Assembly (NCBI RefSeq): GCF_014395225.1
Contig: NZ_CP060723.1
Span: 4,588,001 to 4,652,000 of the forward strand
Source: Pedobacter roseus
GTDB lineage: Bacteria; Bacteroidota; Bacteroidia; Sphingobacteriales; Sphingobacteriaceae
DNA length: 64,000 nt
Reading direction: 5' to 3'
Within the stretch, counting starts at the first letter, position 1. Each line of letters starts with the position of its first letter. The notes under the pieces are model-generated. The model did no database searches, had not been told where the DNA came from, and saw only the letters and a program-made list of their open reading frames with translations. The position numbers and the translations under genes were made by a program. Positions 18,523-28,570 of the stretch are shown here, piece after piece.

Positions 18523-18987
18523 ATGAAAAAGTTATTTACAATTTTAGGATGTATTGCACTATTTGCTTTCAGTACAACAAACGTTAAAGCCCAAAACTAT
18601 AAAACCGGATTAGGTTTAGGCATTGATTTTGGTGATGGCGCAACATTGGTTGGTCCCTCAATCAGACATCACTTCAGTAGAAAAGCAGCCATTCAAGGTG
18701 ATGTGTTATTTGGCGGAAACTCTACCATTATTCAAGGTTTCCTTCAATATAATTCTTCAATCCCTGGAGCTAAAGGTTTAGATTGGTATTTAGGTGGTGG
18801 TCCTTCGATTCAATTGTATGATGGTGGCTCTAGCTTCTATTTGGTACCAATGGTGGGTTTAGACTATAAATTCTCAGGTGCGCCTTTAGCATTGGCTTTA
18901 GACTGGAGACCTAGGTTATACATCGGCAGTAATGATAGCGATTTTAACGCTGGAAGATTCGGTTTAGGCTTTAGATATACTTTCTAG
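18523..18987 (+). CDS. Small outer membrane beta-barrel protein
   Basis: 154 aa. The signal peptide MKKLFTILGCIALFAFSTTNVKAQ is followed by alternating glycine/aromatic strands (GLGLGIDFGDGATLVGPSIRHHF, GLDWYLGGGPSIQL, GRFGLGFRYTF). The C-terminal residue is phenylalanine after Y-T, as in many outer membrane barrels. With ~130 mature residues an eight-strand barrel is plausible. A weak promoter (TTTTG at 18454, TAAAGTTG at 18481) precedes it and a strong hairpin follows, so it is monocistronic. Specific function unknown. Confidence 0.8.
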   Translation: MKKLFTILGCIALFAFSTTNVKAQNYKTGLGLGIDFGDGATLVGPSIRHHFSRKAAIQGDVLFGGNSTIIQGFLQYNSSIPGAKGLDWYLGGGPSIQLYDGGSSFYLVPMVGLDYKFSGAPLALALDWRPRLYIGSNDSDFNAGRFGLGFRYTF

Positions 18988-19036
18988 GCAGAGAGCGATG
19001 AGCGTTTAGCGCACGGCGTTAAGCGAAGCACGTAAC

Positions 19037-19078
19037 ATAAAAAATCCCGTAAGAAATTCATCTTACGGGATTTTTTAT
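19037..19078. terminator. Strong bidirectional terminator
   Basis: Arms of about 17 bases, AAAAAATCCCGTAAGA and TCTTACGGGATTTTTT, around a six-base loop. It lies between the convergent barrel gene and M61 peptidase gene and can stop both. Confidence 0.85.
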
Positions 19079-19121
19079 GCCTTGAACCATATACTCAAGA
19101 CTGAGGACTTAAGACTCTGAA

Positions 19122-20951
19122 CTAAACTCCTGTCCATTTTTTTAACACTGCTTTTTGTGCTGGTGTTGCATTTTCGTTAACGGTTGCTTTTAAGCGTACG
19201 CTTGGATTTTCTTTTAAGGTTAAAGAGATTTCTTTTTCAAGTCCATCGCGTTTAACTTTTAGTTTTAACACATCGCCGATATTTTTTTTACCAACCAACG
19301 GGATGGCATCTAAAGAAATCATCGGGCTTTTTAACCTCACGTTTGATAGCGCATCGCTTAATGTAGTATCATCCAAACTTAATATTACATCATTCACATT
19401 TAAACCACTGATCCAGGCTGCAGAATTTCTTGTGGTAGAAGTAATTGTCAAGCCATCATTGGTTAACTGTCCTGAAGCTCCTGTAACTGGTTTACCTGGC
19501 GTTGCATTTTCGGTTGATACATCTACACCTGCATAAGCGAAATATTTTACATATTCAACATCATCAACACCGTTCACATATTTTGCCCAGAAATTGGTAA
19601 AACTGATTCCTGATATTTTTTCAACCATGGCTTTAAACTCTGCATCGGTATAACCACGTTTTAAGGTTTTGCATTGTAAGTACATGGCTTTCATTACATC
19701 ATCTAAACTTTTAGCGCCTTTTGTAGCGTTAATGATTTCGAGATCCATTAAAATACCGATTACTTCTCCTTTATTATAGTATGAGATGGAATTGTTTTTT
19801 GAGTTCTCGTTAGGGCGGTAACCGATAATCCATGCATCGTAACTTGATGAAGCTGCTGATTGATATTTCGCCCCAGGTGTATTTAATACTGTACCTACAC
19901 CGCTGGCAAGATCTTTCAAAAATTCATCTACATCGGTAAAACCAGCCCTGTGCAGGTATTTATTTTCGTAATACGAAGTAAATCCTTCCGCCACCCAAAG
20001 GTTGGTGGTATAATTTTCATTGTCGTAATCGAACGGGCCTAATGCCACCGGACGTAAACGTTTAACATTCCAAAGGTGGTGATATTCGTGTGCTACCAAA
20101 CCTAAAAAGCCTTTATATCCTTCTGCAGTGTTGTATGCATTTCTGGTTGCGCCTAAGGTAGTAGAGTTTAAATGCTCTAAACCGCCACCGCCTCTTAAAA
20201 AGTTGTGTACGATAAAAACGTAGTGTTTATTTGGGTTTTCGCCATACACTTCAGTTTCCTTTTCAACAATTTTGGCCATATCTACTTTAAGTTTTTCCTT
20301 ATCGTAGTTACCACCACCATACATGGCCACTTCGTGACGAACACCGGCTGCTGTAAATTCGAAAACATCCTGGTTACCCACTTCGATAGGACTATCGTAT
20401 AGAATATCAAAATCGGTTGCCTTATATGTAAACTGCTCGCCTGCAACTGGTGTTAAACCGGTTGAAACTTTGCTCCAGGTATTGAAAGGAATAATTTTTA
20501 CGGTACTTGGCGATTTGATCAAACCATCAGGATGCATAAAAATACCTGTTGGAGATAAAAATGCATGCGATTCGTCGATAAAAGGTGTACGCACCGAAAT
20601 TTCGAATGCATAAACACGGTAGTTGATCTGGATATTGGCCGCTTTCGCAGAGAAAATTCTCCAGGTGTTTTTTCTTACCTTTTCTACTTTAACCGCTTTA
20701 CCCGCTGCTGTAGCCTTAAATTCTTCTACACTTTTTTCAAATTCACGCACCAGATAAGAACCAGGGGTCCATACCGGCATTTTTACATCTACATAATCTT
20801 TTGCCAAGCCAGAAATATTCATCTGCACTTCAGCATAGTGTGCCTGTGGCTCTTTAAAAGAAACCTCAAAGCCTATTTTTACCTGCGCCTTCGCTGCCAT
20901 AATACACGTTAGTAGTAAAACTAAACTTAAAATTGATTTTTTATTAAACAT
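19122..20951 (-). CDS. M61-family (glycyl aminopeptidase-like) metallopeptidase with PDZ domain
   Basis: 609 aa from ATG 20951 (MFNKKSILSLVLLLTCIMAAKAQ); a TTG start 7 codons upstream is less likely. An N-terminal beta-rich domain (~24-210) precedes the zinc site HEYHH (~288-292) in LVAHEYHHLWNVKRLRP, with the third ligand glutamate in WVAEGFTSYYE (~322). A PDZ-like domain is at ~490-580 (GLTITSTTRNSAAWISGLNVNDVILSLD). M61 enzymes are periplasmic or secreted aminopeptidases. The gene stands alone. Confidence 0.92.
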   Translation of the reverse strand: MFNKKSILSLVLLLTCIMAAKAQVKIGFEVSFKEPQAHYAEVQMNISGLAKDYVDVKMPVWTPGSYLVREFEKSVEEFKATAAGKAVKVEKVRKNTWRIFSAKAANIQINYRVYAFEISVRTPFIDESHAFLSPTGIFMHPDGLIKSPSTVKIIPFNTWSKVSTGLTPVAGEQFTYKATDFDILYDSPIEVGNQDVFEFTAAGVRHEVAMYGGGNYDKEKLKVDMAKIVEKETEVYGENPNKHYVFIVHNFLRGGGGLEHLNSTTLGATRNAYNTAEGYKGFLGLVAHEYHHLWNVKRLRPVALGPFDYDNENYTTNLWVAEGFTSYYENKYLHRAGFTDVDEFLKDLASGVGTVLNTPGAKYQSAASSSYDAWIIGYRPNENSKNNSISYYNKGEVIGILMDLEIINATKGAKSLDDVMKAMYLQCKTLKRGYTDAEFKAMVEKISGISFTNFWAKYVNGVDDVEYVKYFAYAGVDVSTENATPGKPVTGASGQLTNDGLTITSTTRNSAAWISGLNVNDVILSLDDTTLSDALSNVRLKSPMISLDAIPLVGKKNIGDVLKLKVKRDGLEKEISLTLKENPSVRLKATVNENATPAQKAVLKKWTGV

Positions 20952-21320
20952 ATTGAGGGTGTTTTGTTGCAAATTTATATTTATTGATGAGGTTTTGGAA
21001 CAAAATAGCTAAATGTGGTGTAAAATAGTTGTTTCTGTTTGCCCGGCGTTTTGCGTTGGGCGATATGCAGAAAGCTGACGGAAGTTGAACAGCCAAGTGG
21101 CGCCAGGCATTAATTTGTTGATTTTTGAGGGATAATAATTGATCAGTACTTATTATTTTGCATCCAAACTATGGACTTCCGACTTCAGGCTTCGGACTAA
21201 AATCGGTAACATCCTTAATACAACAAATTTAGGACTAAACTATTTGAATATTTTTACGCTCTAATTCTGGAACATTAATCTTATTTTAATGTTTGGAATA
21301 CGCACGACACAAATATAAAC
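20952..21320. other. Intergenic, divergent promoter region with short repeat words
   Basis: This gap separates the divergent M61 and RND genes and must hold both promoters, but no convincing -33/-7 pair was fixed. Repeat-like words are present: GGCGTTTTGCGTTGGGCG near 21048 and CTTCCGACTTCAGGCTTCGG near 21176. Both resemble motifs found in other gaps (19000, 31750). Confidence 0.4.
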
Positions 21321-22418
21321 ATGAAGAAAAGGTATATTATCTATGCTGTTTTAGCCATAGGCCTGGCTTATTTAGTCTATTACAGAATTAACGCTAACAA
21401 GAAACTCGAAGGAAAAGGCGGGGCATCTGCAGGGGCAGGAAAAGGAAAATCAGGTGGTAAAGATGGAAAATCGGCACCACTTGTGGTAGATGGTATTGTG
21501 GTAAAAACAACATCATTTGATAACGACCTTGAAATTACAGGCGCCATTGATGCCAACGAATCTGTTGTGTTGAAAAGTGAAGTATCGGGATTGGTTACAG
21601 GTATTTATTTTCAGGAAGGTACAACTGTATCAAAGGGAAGTGTGCTGGTAAAAGTAAACGACAGGGATATACAGGCACAATTGCAGGATGCATTAACCAA
21701 ACAAAAACTTTCAGGAACAAACGAAAACAGGGCTAAACAGCTTTTGGCGAAAGGCGCGATCAGTCAGGAAGAATATGATACTTCTTTAGCCGATTTAAAA
21801 TCTTTAGAGGCACAGGCACAATTAATCAGGGCTCAACTGGCAAAAACTACAATACGTGCGCCTTTTACAGGTCGTGTAGGTTTGCGCAGCATCTCAGCAG
21901 GAACCTATTTAACACCAGCAACGGTAATTGCCAATCTGGTAAGCACCAATCCGGTTAAAGTTACTTTTTCTGTACCGGAGAAATATGCAGGACAGATTAA
22001 AATAAATTCGGAAATTACCTTTACTACCGATGGCTCATCAAAAGAGAACAAAGGAAAAGTTTACGCGATAGAGCCTGGAATTAATGCTGCTACGCGGACT
22101 TTACAGATCAGGGCTTTGGCCCCAAATGCAGATAATGCATTGCTACCAGGATCATTTGCGAAGATTAAACTGGCATTAAGCACGCTACAAAATGCCATAT
22201 TGATTCCTAACGAAGCAGTGGTACCCGTTTTAAAAGGCAAGATTGTATATATCCAAAAGAACGGAAAAGCACAGGAAGTTAAGGTTGAGGCCGGAACACG
22301 TACCGATGAAAATATCGTAATTACTTCAGGATTAAAAGTTGGCGATACGGTGTTAACAACCGGATCGATGGCTTTAAAGAAAGATGCTCCTGTAAAAGTT
22401 CATTTGGTTAAAGAATAA
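21321..22418 (+). CDS. RND efflux periplasmic adaptor subunit
   Basis: 365 aa. A single N-terminal membrane anchor (YIIYAVLAIGLAYLVYY) is followed by a glycine/lysine-rich linker. The biotinyl-lipoyl-like half motifs follow (VLKSEVSGLVTGIYFQEGTTVSKGSVLVKVN), then a short alpha-hairpin (~105-160) and KTTIRAPFTGRVGLRSISAGTYL. Membrane-proximal beta domains end with GLKVGDTVLTTGSMALK. It bridges the inner-membrane pump and outer-membrane channel. The pump gene begins two bases after the stop. Confidence 0.93.
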   Translation: MKKRYIIYAVLAIGLAYLVYYRINANKKLEGKGGASAGAGKGKSGGKDGKSAPLVVDGIVVKTTSFDNDLEITGAIDANESVVLKSEVSGLVTGIYFQEGTTVSKGSVLVKVNDRDIQAQLQDALTKQKLSGTNENRAKQLLAKGAISQEEYDTSLADLKSLEAQAQLIRAQLAKTTIRAPFTGRVGLRSISAGTYLTPATVIANLVSTNPVKVTFSVPEKYAGQIKINSEITFTTDGSSKENKGKVYAIEPGINAATRTLQIRALAPNADNALLPGSFAKIKLALSTLQNAILIPNEAVVPVLKGKIVYIQKNGKAQEVKVEAGTRTDENIVITSGLKVGDTVLTTGSMALKKDAPVKVHLVKE

Positions 22419-22420
22419 TT

Positions 22421-25400
22421 ATGAGTATCTCCACCACGAGTATAAAAAGGCCCGTTCTGGCCATTGTGATGAACTTATTGATTGTCCTTTTCGGGATAAT
22501 CGGCTATACCTTTCTGGGTGTACGGGAATACCCGTCAATTGATCCAACGGTAGTTTCGGTAAGAACATCTTATCCAGGCGCAAACTCGGATATCATCGAA
22601 TCGCAGATTACCGAACCTCTGGAAAAATCGATCAATTCGATTGACGGGATCCGGAATATTTCTTCATCGAGTAACCAGGGTACCAGTAACATTACCATTG
22701 AATTCAACCTTGATAAAAATATCGAAGAAGCGGCAAACGATGTACGCGATAAGGTATCGCAGGCAGCACGTACTTTACCTAAAGATATCGACGGTTTACC
22801 AGTGGTAAGTAAGGCCGATGCAAACTCTGATCCGATTTTATCGATGACGATTCAGAGTGATAAACGAAATACCTTAGAATTAAGCGATTATGCAGAAAAC
22901 GTAATTGCCGACCGTATTCAGACCATTCCGGGGGTAAGTAGCGTACAGATCCAGGGGCAAAGAAAATATGCTATGCGTATCTGGATGGATCCGAATAAAC
23001 TGAGTGCTTACGGCTTAACCTCGCAGGATATTGTTACCGCTTTGGATAACGAAAATGTGGAGCTTCCATCAGGAAAAATTACTGGTGCAACTACTGAATT
23101 AACGGTAAAAACATTGGGAAAACTGACCGATGAAAATCAGTTTAACAACCTGATCCTGAAAACAGACAGCAACCAGGTAATTAAGTTAAAAGATGTAGGT
23201 TATGCGGTTTTAGGTCCGGAAAACGAAGAAACCATTTTGCGCGAATCGGGCAAACCGATGGTGGCCATTGCCATTATCCCACAGCCTGGAGCCAATTATC
23301 TTGATATCAGTAAAGAGTTTTACAAACGTTTCGATAAATTAAAAGCTGATATTCCACAGGACATTAAGCTTAAAGTAGCCTTAGACAATACCTTGTTTAT
23401 TAAACGTTCGGTAACAGAGGTGGCCGAAACCATTGGTTTATCACTGGTGCTGGTAATCCTGATCATTTACCTGTTTTTCAGGGATTGGGCCATTGCTTTC
23501 AGGCCATTGATCGATATTCCGGTTTCATTAGTTTTCACTTTCTTTATCATGTATGCCTTTGGTTTCTCGATAAATGTACTGAGTTTACTGGCCATTGTAC
23601 TCGCTACAGGTTTAGTGGTAGATGATGGTATTGTGGTGACCGAAAATATCTTTAAAAAGGTTGAAGAGGGCATGTCGCCATTTGAGGCGGCCATTAAAGG
23701 ATCAAACGAAATCTTTTTCGCTGTAATTTCCATTTCCATTACCCTTGCAGCAGTATTCTTACCTGTAATTTTCTTACAGGGTTTCGTGGGGCGTTTATTC
23801 AGGGAATTTGGAGTGGTAATCGGCGCTGCTGTATTGGTATCGGCTTTTGTATCGCTTACTTTAACCCCAATGCTGAATGCTTACCTGATGAAAAAAGGAG
23901 GACATAAACCATCAAGGTTTTACAATTGGACAGAGCCTTATTTTGTGAAGTTAAACAATGCGTACGAATCGAACCTGAACAAATTTTTAGATAAAAGATG
24001 GCTCTCAGTTCCGATTATTCTGGTATGTATGGGCTTAATTTTCTTATTCTGGAAGATTTTACCAAAGGAAACTGCTCCCTATGATGATAGAAGCGCAATC
24101 AACATCAACGTAACTACGCCAGAAGGTGCATCTTTTACTTATACCGATCAGTTTATCATGAAACTGAACCAATTGGTGATCGATTCGGTTCCGGAGAAAA
24201 ATGTAAACATTACCATTACTTCACCAGGTTTTGGTGGTTCGGGCTCGGTAAATTCTGGTTTTGTAAGGATGGGTTTAATTGATCCGGAAGAACGTGAACG
24301 TTCGCAAAAAGATATTGCCGATATGCTTACCAGGGTGACTAAAAAATATACCGAGGGTAAAACCATCGTTAACCAGCAGCCTACCATTTCAGTTGGCCGC
24401 CGGGGAGGCTTACCAATCAGTTATATTATCCAGGCGCAGAATTTCGAAAAGCTAAGGGAGAAAATTCCTTTGTTTATGGATGCGGTATCCAAAGATCCTA
24501 CTTTTACCGTTTCGGATGTGAACCTGAAATTTAACAAACCCGAAATCAACCTGACGATTGATCGAGATAAAGCCAAGAATCTAGGGGTTTCGATCTCTGC
24601 CATCGCCCAAACCCTAAATCTGGGGTTAAGCGGACAAAGGTTTTCCTATTTCTTCATGAACGGAAAACAATATCAGGTAATTGGTCAGTTTGACCGTGGC
24701 GACAGAAAAGACCCATTGGATTTAAGTTCGGTTTATGTGCGTAATGATAAAGGCGAACTGGTACAGCTCGATAATGTAGTTACCGCTAAAGAAGAGAGCA
24801 GTCCACCGCAGTTATACCGGAACAACCGTTTCATTGCAGCTACTGTTTCGGCAGGCTTAGCCCCTGGAAAAAGTATTGGCGAAGGTATTGATGCCATGGA
24901 TGCCATATCTAAAAAAGTACTGGACGAAACCTTTTCTACCGATTTAAGTGGAGAATCGCGGGATTTTAAAGAAAGTTCATCAAATACTTTCTTTGCCTTC
25001 GGTTTAGCCCTACTACTTGTTTATTTAATCCTTTCCGCACAGTTTGAAAGTTTTAAAGACCCGATTATCATCATTTTAACCGTACCAATGGCTGTAGCAG
25101 GTGCATTTTTATCGCTATGGCTCTGCGGGCAGAGCTGGAACATTTTCAGTCAGATCGGAACCATTATGTTAATTGGTCTGGTAACCAAAAACGGTATTTT
25201 GATTGTCGAATTTGCCAACCAGCTAAAAGAAAAAGGCACGCCGATACCTGAAGCCATCCGTGAAGCTGCTGTTTCACGTTTGCGCCCGATTTTAATGACC
25301 AGTTTGGCCATTGCCATTGGTGCATTACCTATTGCTTTGGCTTTAGGTGCCGCCGCAAAAAGCAGGATGAGTATGGGAACCGTAATTGTAGGCGGAACAT

Positions 25401-25531
25401 TGTTCTCGCTGGTATTAACCTTATTTGTGATCCCGGCCATTTACTCTTATTGGGCAAAACCATACAAACCAAACAAAGAATTAAAAGAAGCCCATCGTTT
25501 TGAACAAGAAGCTTTACACACAGAAGAATAA
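22421..25531 (+). CDS. RND multidrug efflux permease (HAE-1 type)
   Basis: 1036 aa, the standard AcrB-like length. Twelve membrane helices are expected. The proton-relay aspartates are in TM4 (GLVVDDGIVVTENIFKKVEEG), and the conserved start is SIKRPVLAIVMNLLIVLFG. Two large periplasmic loops carry YPGANSDIIESQITEPLE and the porter repeats. The second half shows GLVTKNGILIVEFANQL and RLRPILMTSLAIAIGALP. It exports amphiphilic drugs, bile-salt-like molecules or dyes by proton exchange; the substrate cannot be told from sequence. It is the middle gene of a complete three-gene efflux operon. Confidence 0.95.
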   Translation: MSISTTSIKRPVLAIVMNLLIVLFGIIGYTFLGVREYPSIDPTVVSVRTSYPGANSDIIESQITEPLEKSINSIDGIRNISSSSNQGTSNITIEFNLDKNIEEAANDVRDKVSQAARTLPKDIDGLPVVSKADANSDPILSMTIQSDKRNTLELSDYAENVIADRIQTIPGVSSVQIQGQRKYAMRIWMDPNKLSAYGLTSQDIVTALDNENVELPSGKITGATTELTVKTLGKLTDENQFNNLILKTDSNQVIKLKDVGYAVLGPENEETILRESGKPMVAIAIIPQPGANYLDISKEFYKRFDKLKADIPQDIKLKVALDNTLFIKRSVTEVAETIGLSLVLVILIIYLFFRDWAIAFRPLIDIPVSLVFTFFIMYAFGFSINVLSLLAIVLATGLVVDDGIVVTENIFKKVEEGMSPFEAAIKGSNEIFFAVISISITLAAVFLPVIFLQGFVGRLFREFGVVIGAAVLVSAFVSLTLTPMLNAYLMKKGGHKPSRFYNWTEPYFVKLNNAYESNLNKFLDKRWLSVPIILVCMGLIFLFWKILPKETAPYDDRSAININVTTPEGASFTYTDQFIMKLNQLVIDSVPEKNVNITITSPGFGGSGSVNSGFVRMGLIDPEERERSQKDIADMLTRVTKKYTEGKTIVNQQPTISVGRRGGLPISYIIQAQNFEKLREKIPLFMDAVSKDPTFTVSDVNLKFNKPEINLTIDRDKAKNLGVSISAIAQTLNLGLSGQRFSYFFMNGKQYQVIGQFDRGDRKDPLDLSSVYVRNDKGELVQLDNVVTAKEESSPPQLYRNNRFIAATVSAGLAPGKSIGEGIDAMDAISKKVLDETFSTDLSGESRDFKESSSNTFFAFGLALLLVYLILSAQFESFKDPIIIILTVPMAVAGAFLSLWLCGQSWNIFSQIGTIMLIGLVTKNGILIVEFANQLKEKGTPIPEAIREAAVSRLRPILMTSLAIAIGALPIALALGAAAKSRMSMGTVIVGGTLFSLVLTLFVIPAIYSYWAKPYKPNKELKEAHRFEQEALHTEE

Positions 25532-25532
25532 G

Positions 25533-26843
25533 ATGAGCAAGAAATTAAAAATATTGATCCTGTTGTTAAGCCTGTCGTTTTCGGGCTTCGCACAAGAAAA
25601 ACTGAGCTTACAGGAGGCGATCACCATTGCCTTACAGAATAATTACGACATAAAAATCAGCAAAAACCAGATCGATATTGCAAAAAACAATGCCAATATC
25701 GGTAATGCTGGGATGTTGCCCAATTTAACCGGAAATTATACCAATGGTGGAAGTATCCAAAACACCCGTCAAACGCCTGCAACAGGCCCTGACCGGGTGA
25801 TTACCGGTGCAAAAAGCACCAATAATAGTTATGGTGCCGATTTAAACTGGACCATTTTTGATGGTTTTAGTATGTTCGCCAATTATGACCGTTTAAAAGA
25901 ACTACAAAAGCAGGGCGAACTCAATGCGCGTTTAACCATTTTAACCACCGTTGCCGATGTAATTACTGCTTACTACGACGTAGTAAGGCAACAACAGCTG
26001 GTTATAGCGGCCGATAGTGCCATGGATGTTTCTGTTTTACGTACCAATATTGCTAAAACCAAATTGCAATTGGGTCGCGGTTCTAAGCTCGATGTATTAA
26101 CCGCACAGGTTGACTACAATACTGATACCTCAAATTATCTGCAAACCAAAAATGCCTTGCAAGTGGCCAAAGTGCGTTTAAACCAGTTAATGGTTAGGGA
26201 TATTGGAACAACATTCGTGGTAGATAATAATATTGACGTAGATAAAGGCATCTTATATAGCAAAATGGCCGAAATGGCCGAACAGCAAAATCCGAATGTG
26301 CAGAATGCCTTTATAAACCAGCGGATTGCTTCATTAAACTTAAAATCCATCCGTGGAGCTAGGTATCCCGCAGTTAGCTTAAATTCGGGTTATAGCAGGG
26401 CAAATAGTACCAGTCCGACAGGTTTTAACCAAAAATTTGCAGCCAATGGATTTACTTATGGCGTAACGGCGAGCATTAACTTGTTTAACGGCTTTTTACA
26501 AAGACAAAATGAGCGTAATGCCAAGATAGACATTGAAAACTCAACCTTAACCTTAAGTAAAACCAAACTTGATGTAAACTCACAATTGCTTACCGCTTAT
26601 CAAAATTACAGTACTTACATCGATCTGATCAAATTGGAACAGCGCAACGTGGATATTGCAAAGGAAAATCTTGATATCACGCTGGCAAAATACCGTTTAG
26701 GTAGCATAGCCCCTTTAGAACTAAGAGAAGCGCAGCGTAATGCTATTGATGCACAAAACCGCTTTATCGAAATGCAATATCAGGCCAAAATTGCTGAAAC
26801 TAACTTAAAAGCAATTAGCGGGAATATAGATTTATCAAAATAG
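25533..26843 (+). CDS. TolC-like outer membrane efflux channel
   Basis: 436 aa from the ATG at 25533, one base after the pump stop (MSKKLKILILLLSLSFSGFAQ is a clean signal peptide); the longer open frame would overlap the pump gene. Two internally similar halves carry long helices rich in N, Q and A. These include LSLQEAITIALQNNYDIKISKNQ and, in the second half, NVDIAKENLDITLAKYRLG followed by SIAPLELREAQRN, typical of the OEP/TolC family. It forms the trimeric exit duct of the pump. No regulator gene adjoins the operon. Confidence 0.93.
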   Translation: MSKKLKILILLLSLSFSGFAQEKLSLQEAITIALQNNYDIKISKNQIDIAKNNANIGNAGMLPNLTGNYTNGGSIQNTRQTPATGPDRVITGAKSTNNSYGADLNWTIFDGFSMFANYDRLKELQKQGELNARLTILTTVADVITAYYDVVRQQQLVIAADSAMDVSVLRTNIAKTKLQLGRGSKLDVLTAQVDYNTDTSNYLQTKNALQVAKVRLNQLMVRDIGTTFVVDNNIDVDKGILYSKMAEMAEQQNPNVQNAFINQRIASLNLKSIRGARYPAVSLNSGYSRANSTSPTGFNQKFAANGFTYGVTASINLFNGFLQRQNERNAKIDIENSTLTLSKTKLDVNSQLLTAYQNYSTYIDLIKLEQRNVDIAKENLDITLAKYRLGSIAPLELREAQRNAIDAQNRFIEMQYQAKIAETNLKAISGNIDLSK

Positions 26844-27098
26844 TTCATTTGTTCAGTGGTCATTAAATCATTGGTTAACATGATGCACAAAATCAGATAA
26901 AGTCTTTGTGTGATAAATTATTTTATCATAAACTGAATCCATACGCCGCGCACTAAACGCCCAACTAGTTCATTGGTAATTGATTGATCATTTGTTATTG
27001 ATGATTGATTATTTTTTCATTTAACTAAAACGGTTTAAAAGAAGTAAAGAAATTATTGCAATCATAAAATTCTGTAATTAATTTTTATATTTAATCCC
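26844..27098. repeat. Low-complexity intergenic repeat (ATTGGT / GATTGAT type)
   Basis: Loose repeats of CATTTGTTCAGTGGTCATTAAATCATTGG and TTCATTGGTAATTGATTGATCATTTGTTATTGATGATTG occur here. Similar wording appears at 59760-59830. No terminator with a strong stem was found after the efflux operon. Confidence 0.4.
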
Positions 27099-27962
27099 AT
27101 GATACTTGTTGCAGATAGTGGCTCATCAAAAACCGATTGGATGGGCTATCACAATGGCGAAACCATTAAATTTAGCACTCCCGGAATAAACCCTTATTTC
27201 TTAAGTGAGCAGGAAATTACCAAACTGATAACCAAAAATGAATCCCTGATCCAATATGCCAATGAGGTTAAGGAAATTTACTTTTTTGGTGCGGGTTGCT
27301 CCTCACCCGATAAACATGAAGTGGTTTCTAATGGTTTATCGGCAGTTTTTGAAAATGCTTTTATCTCTGTAGATCACGATCTTTTAGGCTGTGTATACGC
27401 CACCTGCGGCAATGCCGAAGGCCTAAACTGTATTTTAGGTACGGGATCTAACATCTGTTATTTTGATGGCAAGAAAATTCATGATGGTCACCATGGCCTG
27501 GGTTATGTATTAGGCGATGAAGGATCTGGTACTTTTTTTGGCAAAAAAGTACTTTTAAGTTATCTATACAATAAAATGCCTGCCAATTTAGCCGCAGAAT
27601 TCAAAAAAACTTTTCCTTCCGAAAAGGAACAGATTATTACCAATGTTTACCAAAAACCTTTCCCGAATATTTATTTAGCCGGATTTAGCCGTTTCATGGC
27701 CAATCATAAAGACCACCCTTTCATTCAGGATATCCTCCGTACGGGGTTTCAGGAATTTGTGGATACCAATGTTAAAGATTACCCAAAACATAAAAGTGTT
27801 CCGTGCCATTTTGTAGGTTCAATAGCTTATTACTACCAGGATTCGTTAATTTCTGTATTGCTTGAGAACGGTATTGAGCCGGGAAAAATCTTACAAAAAC
27901 CAATCGAAGAACTGTTCAATTTCATTTTACAGAAGGAAGGCATTGTGCAACAGGCCAGTTAA
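27099..27962 (+). CDS. BadF/BadG-type ATPase, N-acetylglucosamine kinase-like
   Basis: 287 aa. The actin-like ATPase fold is shown by the phosphate loop ADSGSSKTDW at the N-terminus, FFGAGCSS (~68-75), the second loop LGTGSNICYFDGKKI and GLGYVLGDEGSGTFFGKK. This pattern matches the BadF/BadG/BcrA/BcrD family, whose ~290-aa Bacteroidota members are usually taken to phosphorylate N-acetylglucosamine or related amino sugars from cell-wall recycling. Cytoplasmic; alone in its transcription unit. Family certain, substrate inferred. Confidence 0.85.
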   Translation: MILVADSGSSKTDWMGYHNGETIKFSTPGINPYFLSEQEITKLITKNESLIQYANEVKEIYFFGAGCSSPDKHEVVSNGLSAVFENAFISVDHDLLGCVYATCGNAEGLNCILGTGSNICYFDGKKIHDGHHGLGYVLGDEGSGTFFGKKVLLSYLYNKMPANLAAEFKKTFPSEKEQIITNVYQKPFPNIYLAGFSRFMANHKDHPFIQDILRTGFQEFVDTNVKDYPKHKSVPCHFVGSIAYYYQDSLISVLLENGIEPGKILQKPIEELFNFILQKEGIVQQAS

Positions 27963-28078
27963 AGCTAAAATCTATTTTCGCTCAACTATAAATTTATTGT
28001 TAAAATATTCTTAAGATTGTAAACATAACAACAACAAACATTGTTATATTTTTAATAGCATATAAATTGCTAGCAAAT

Positions 28079-28471
28079 ATGAAGAGAATACTGGTAGTAG
28101 ACGATGATATTGAGGTTTTAGAAACCATACAATTGATACTGGAAATCGGAGGCTTTAAAGTCTCGGCACTAAGTGATGGTGAAGAAATTTTCAACAGGAT
28201 TGAAAGTTTTAACCCAGATTTAATTTTGCTCGATATTTCTCTTGGCCACATTGATGGGCGTGTGTTATGCGAGCAGTTAAAATCGATAGAAAGCACCTCT
28301 AAAATTCCGATTCTGTTAATTTCGGGTTTATACGATCCAAAAGATTTCACTACTTTGAATTATGGTCAGGATGATTTCTTATCAAAACCATTCCAAATGG
28401 ATGTGCTGCTTAAAAAGATCTCCAAAATCCTATCATTGGAAGAAGACAAACCAAGTTTCCATTTGAATTAA
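28079..28471 (+). CDS. Single-domain CheY-like response regulator
   Basis: 130 aa from ATG 28079. The acidic pair is in ILVVDDDIEVLE (D8-D10), the phospho-acceptor is D52 in LILLDISLG, and the conserved lysine is in FLSKPFQMDVL. There is no output domain, so it works by protein contact or as a phosphate relay. A possible promoter (TTG at 28041, TAAATTG at 28063, 19 bases apart) would start the transcript only a few bases before the ATG, giving a nearly leaderless mRNA. No kinase adjoins it, so it is an orphan receiver. Confidence 0.9.
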   Translation: MKRILVVDDDIEVLETIQLILEIGGFKVSALSDGEEIFNRIESFNPDLILLDISLGHIDGRVLCEQLKSIESTSKIPILLISGLYDPKDFTTLNYGQDDFLSKPFQMDVLLKKISKILSLEEDKPSFHLN

Positions 28472-28494
28472 TTTTCATTCGGATCAAAAATATT

Positions 28495-28528
28495 AGCCAG
28501 AAAGACTTTAAATCTCTCTGGCTTTTTT
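28495..28528 (+). terminator. Terminator after the CheY-like gene
   Basis: AGCCAGAAAGA pairs with TCTCTCTGGCT (one mismatch) around a six-base loop and is followed by TTTTTTAT. Confidence 0.75.
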
Positions 28529-28570
28529 ATTTTTATCTTTTATCTATCTTAAAACAAAAAACTGAACATC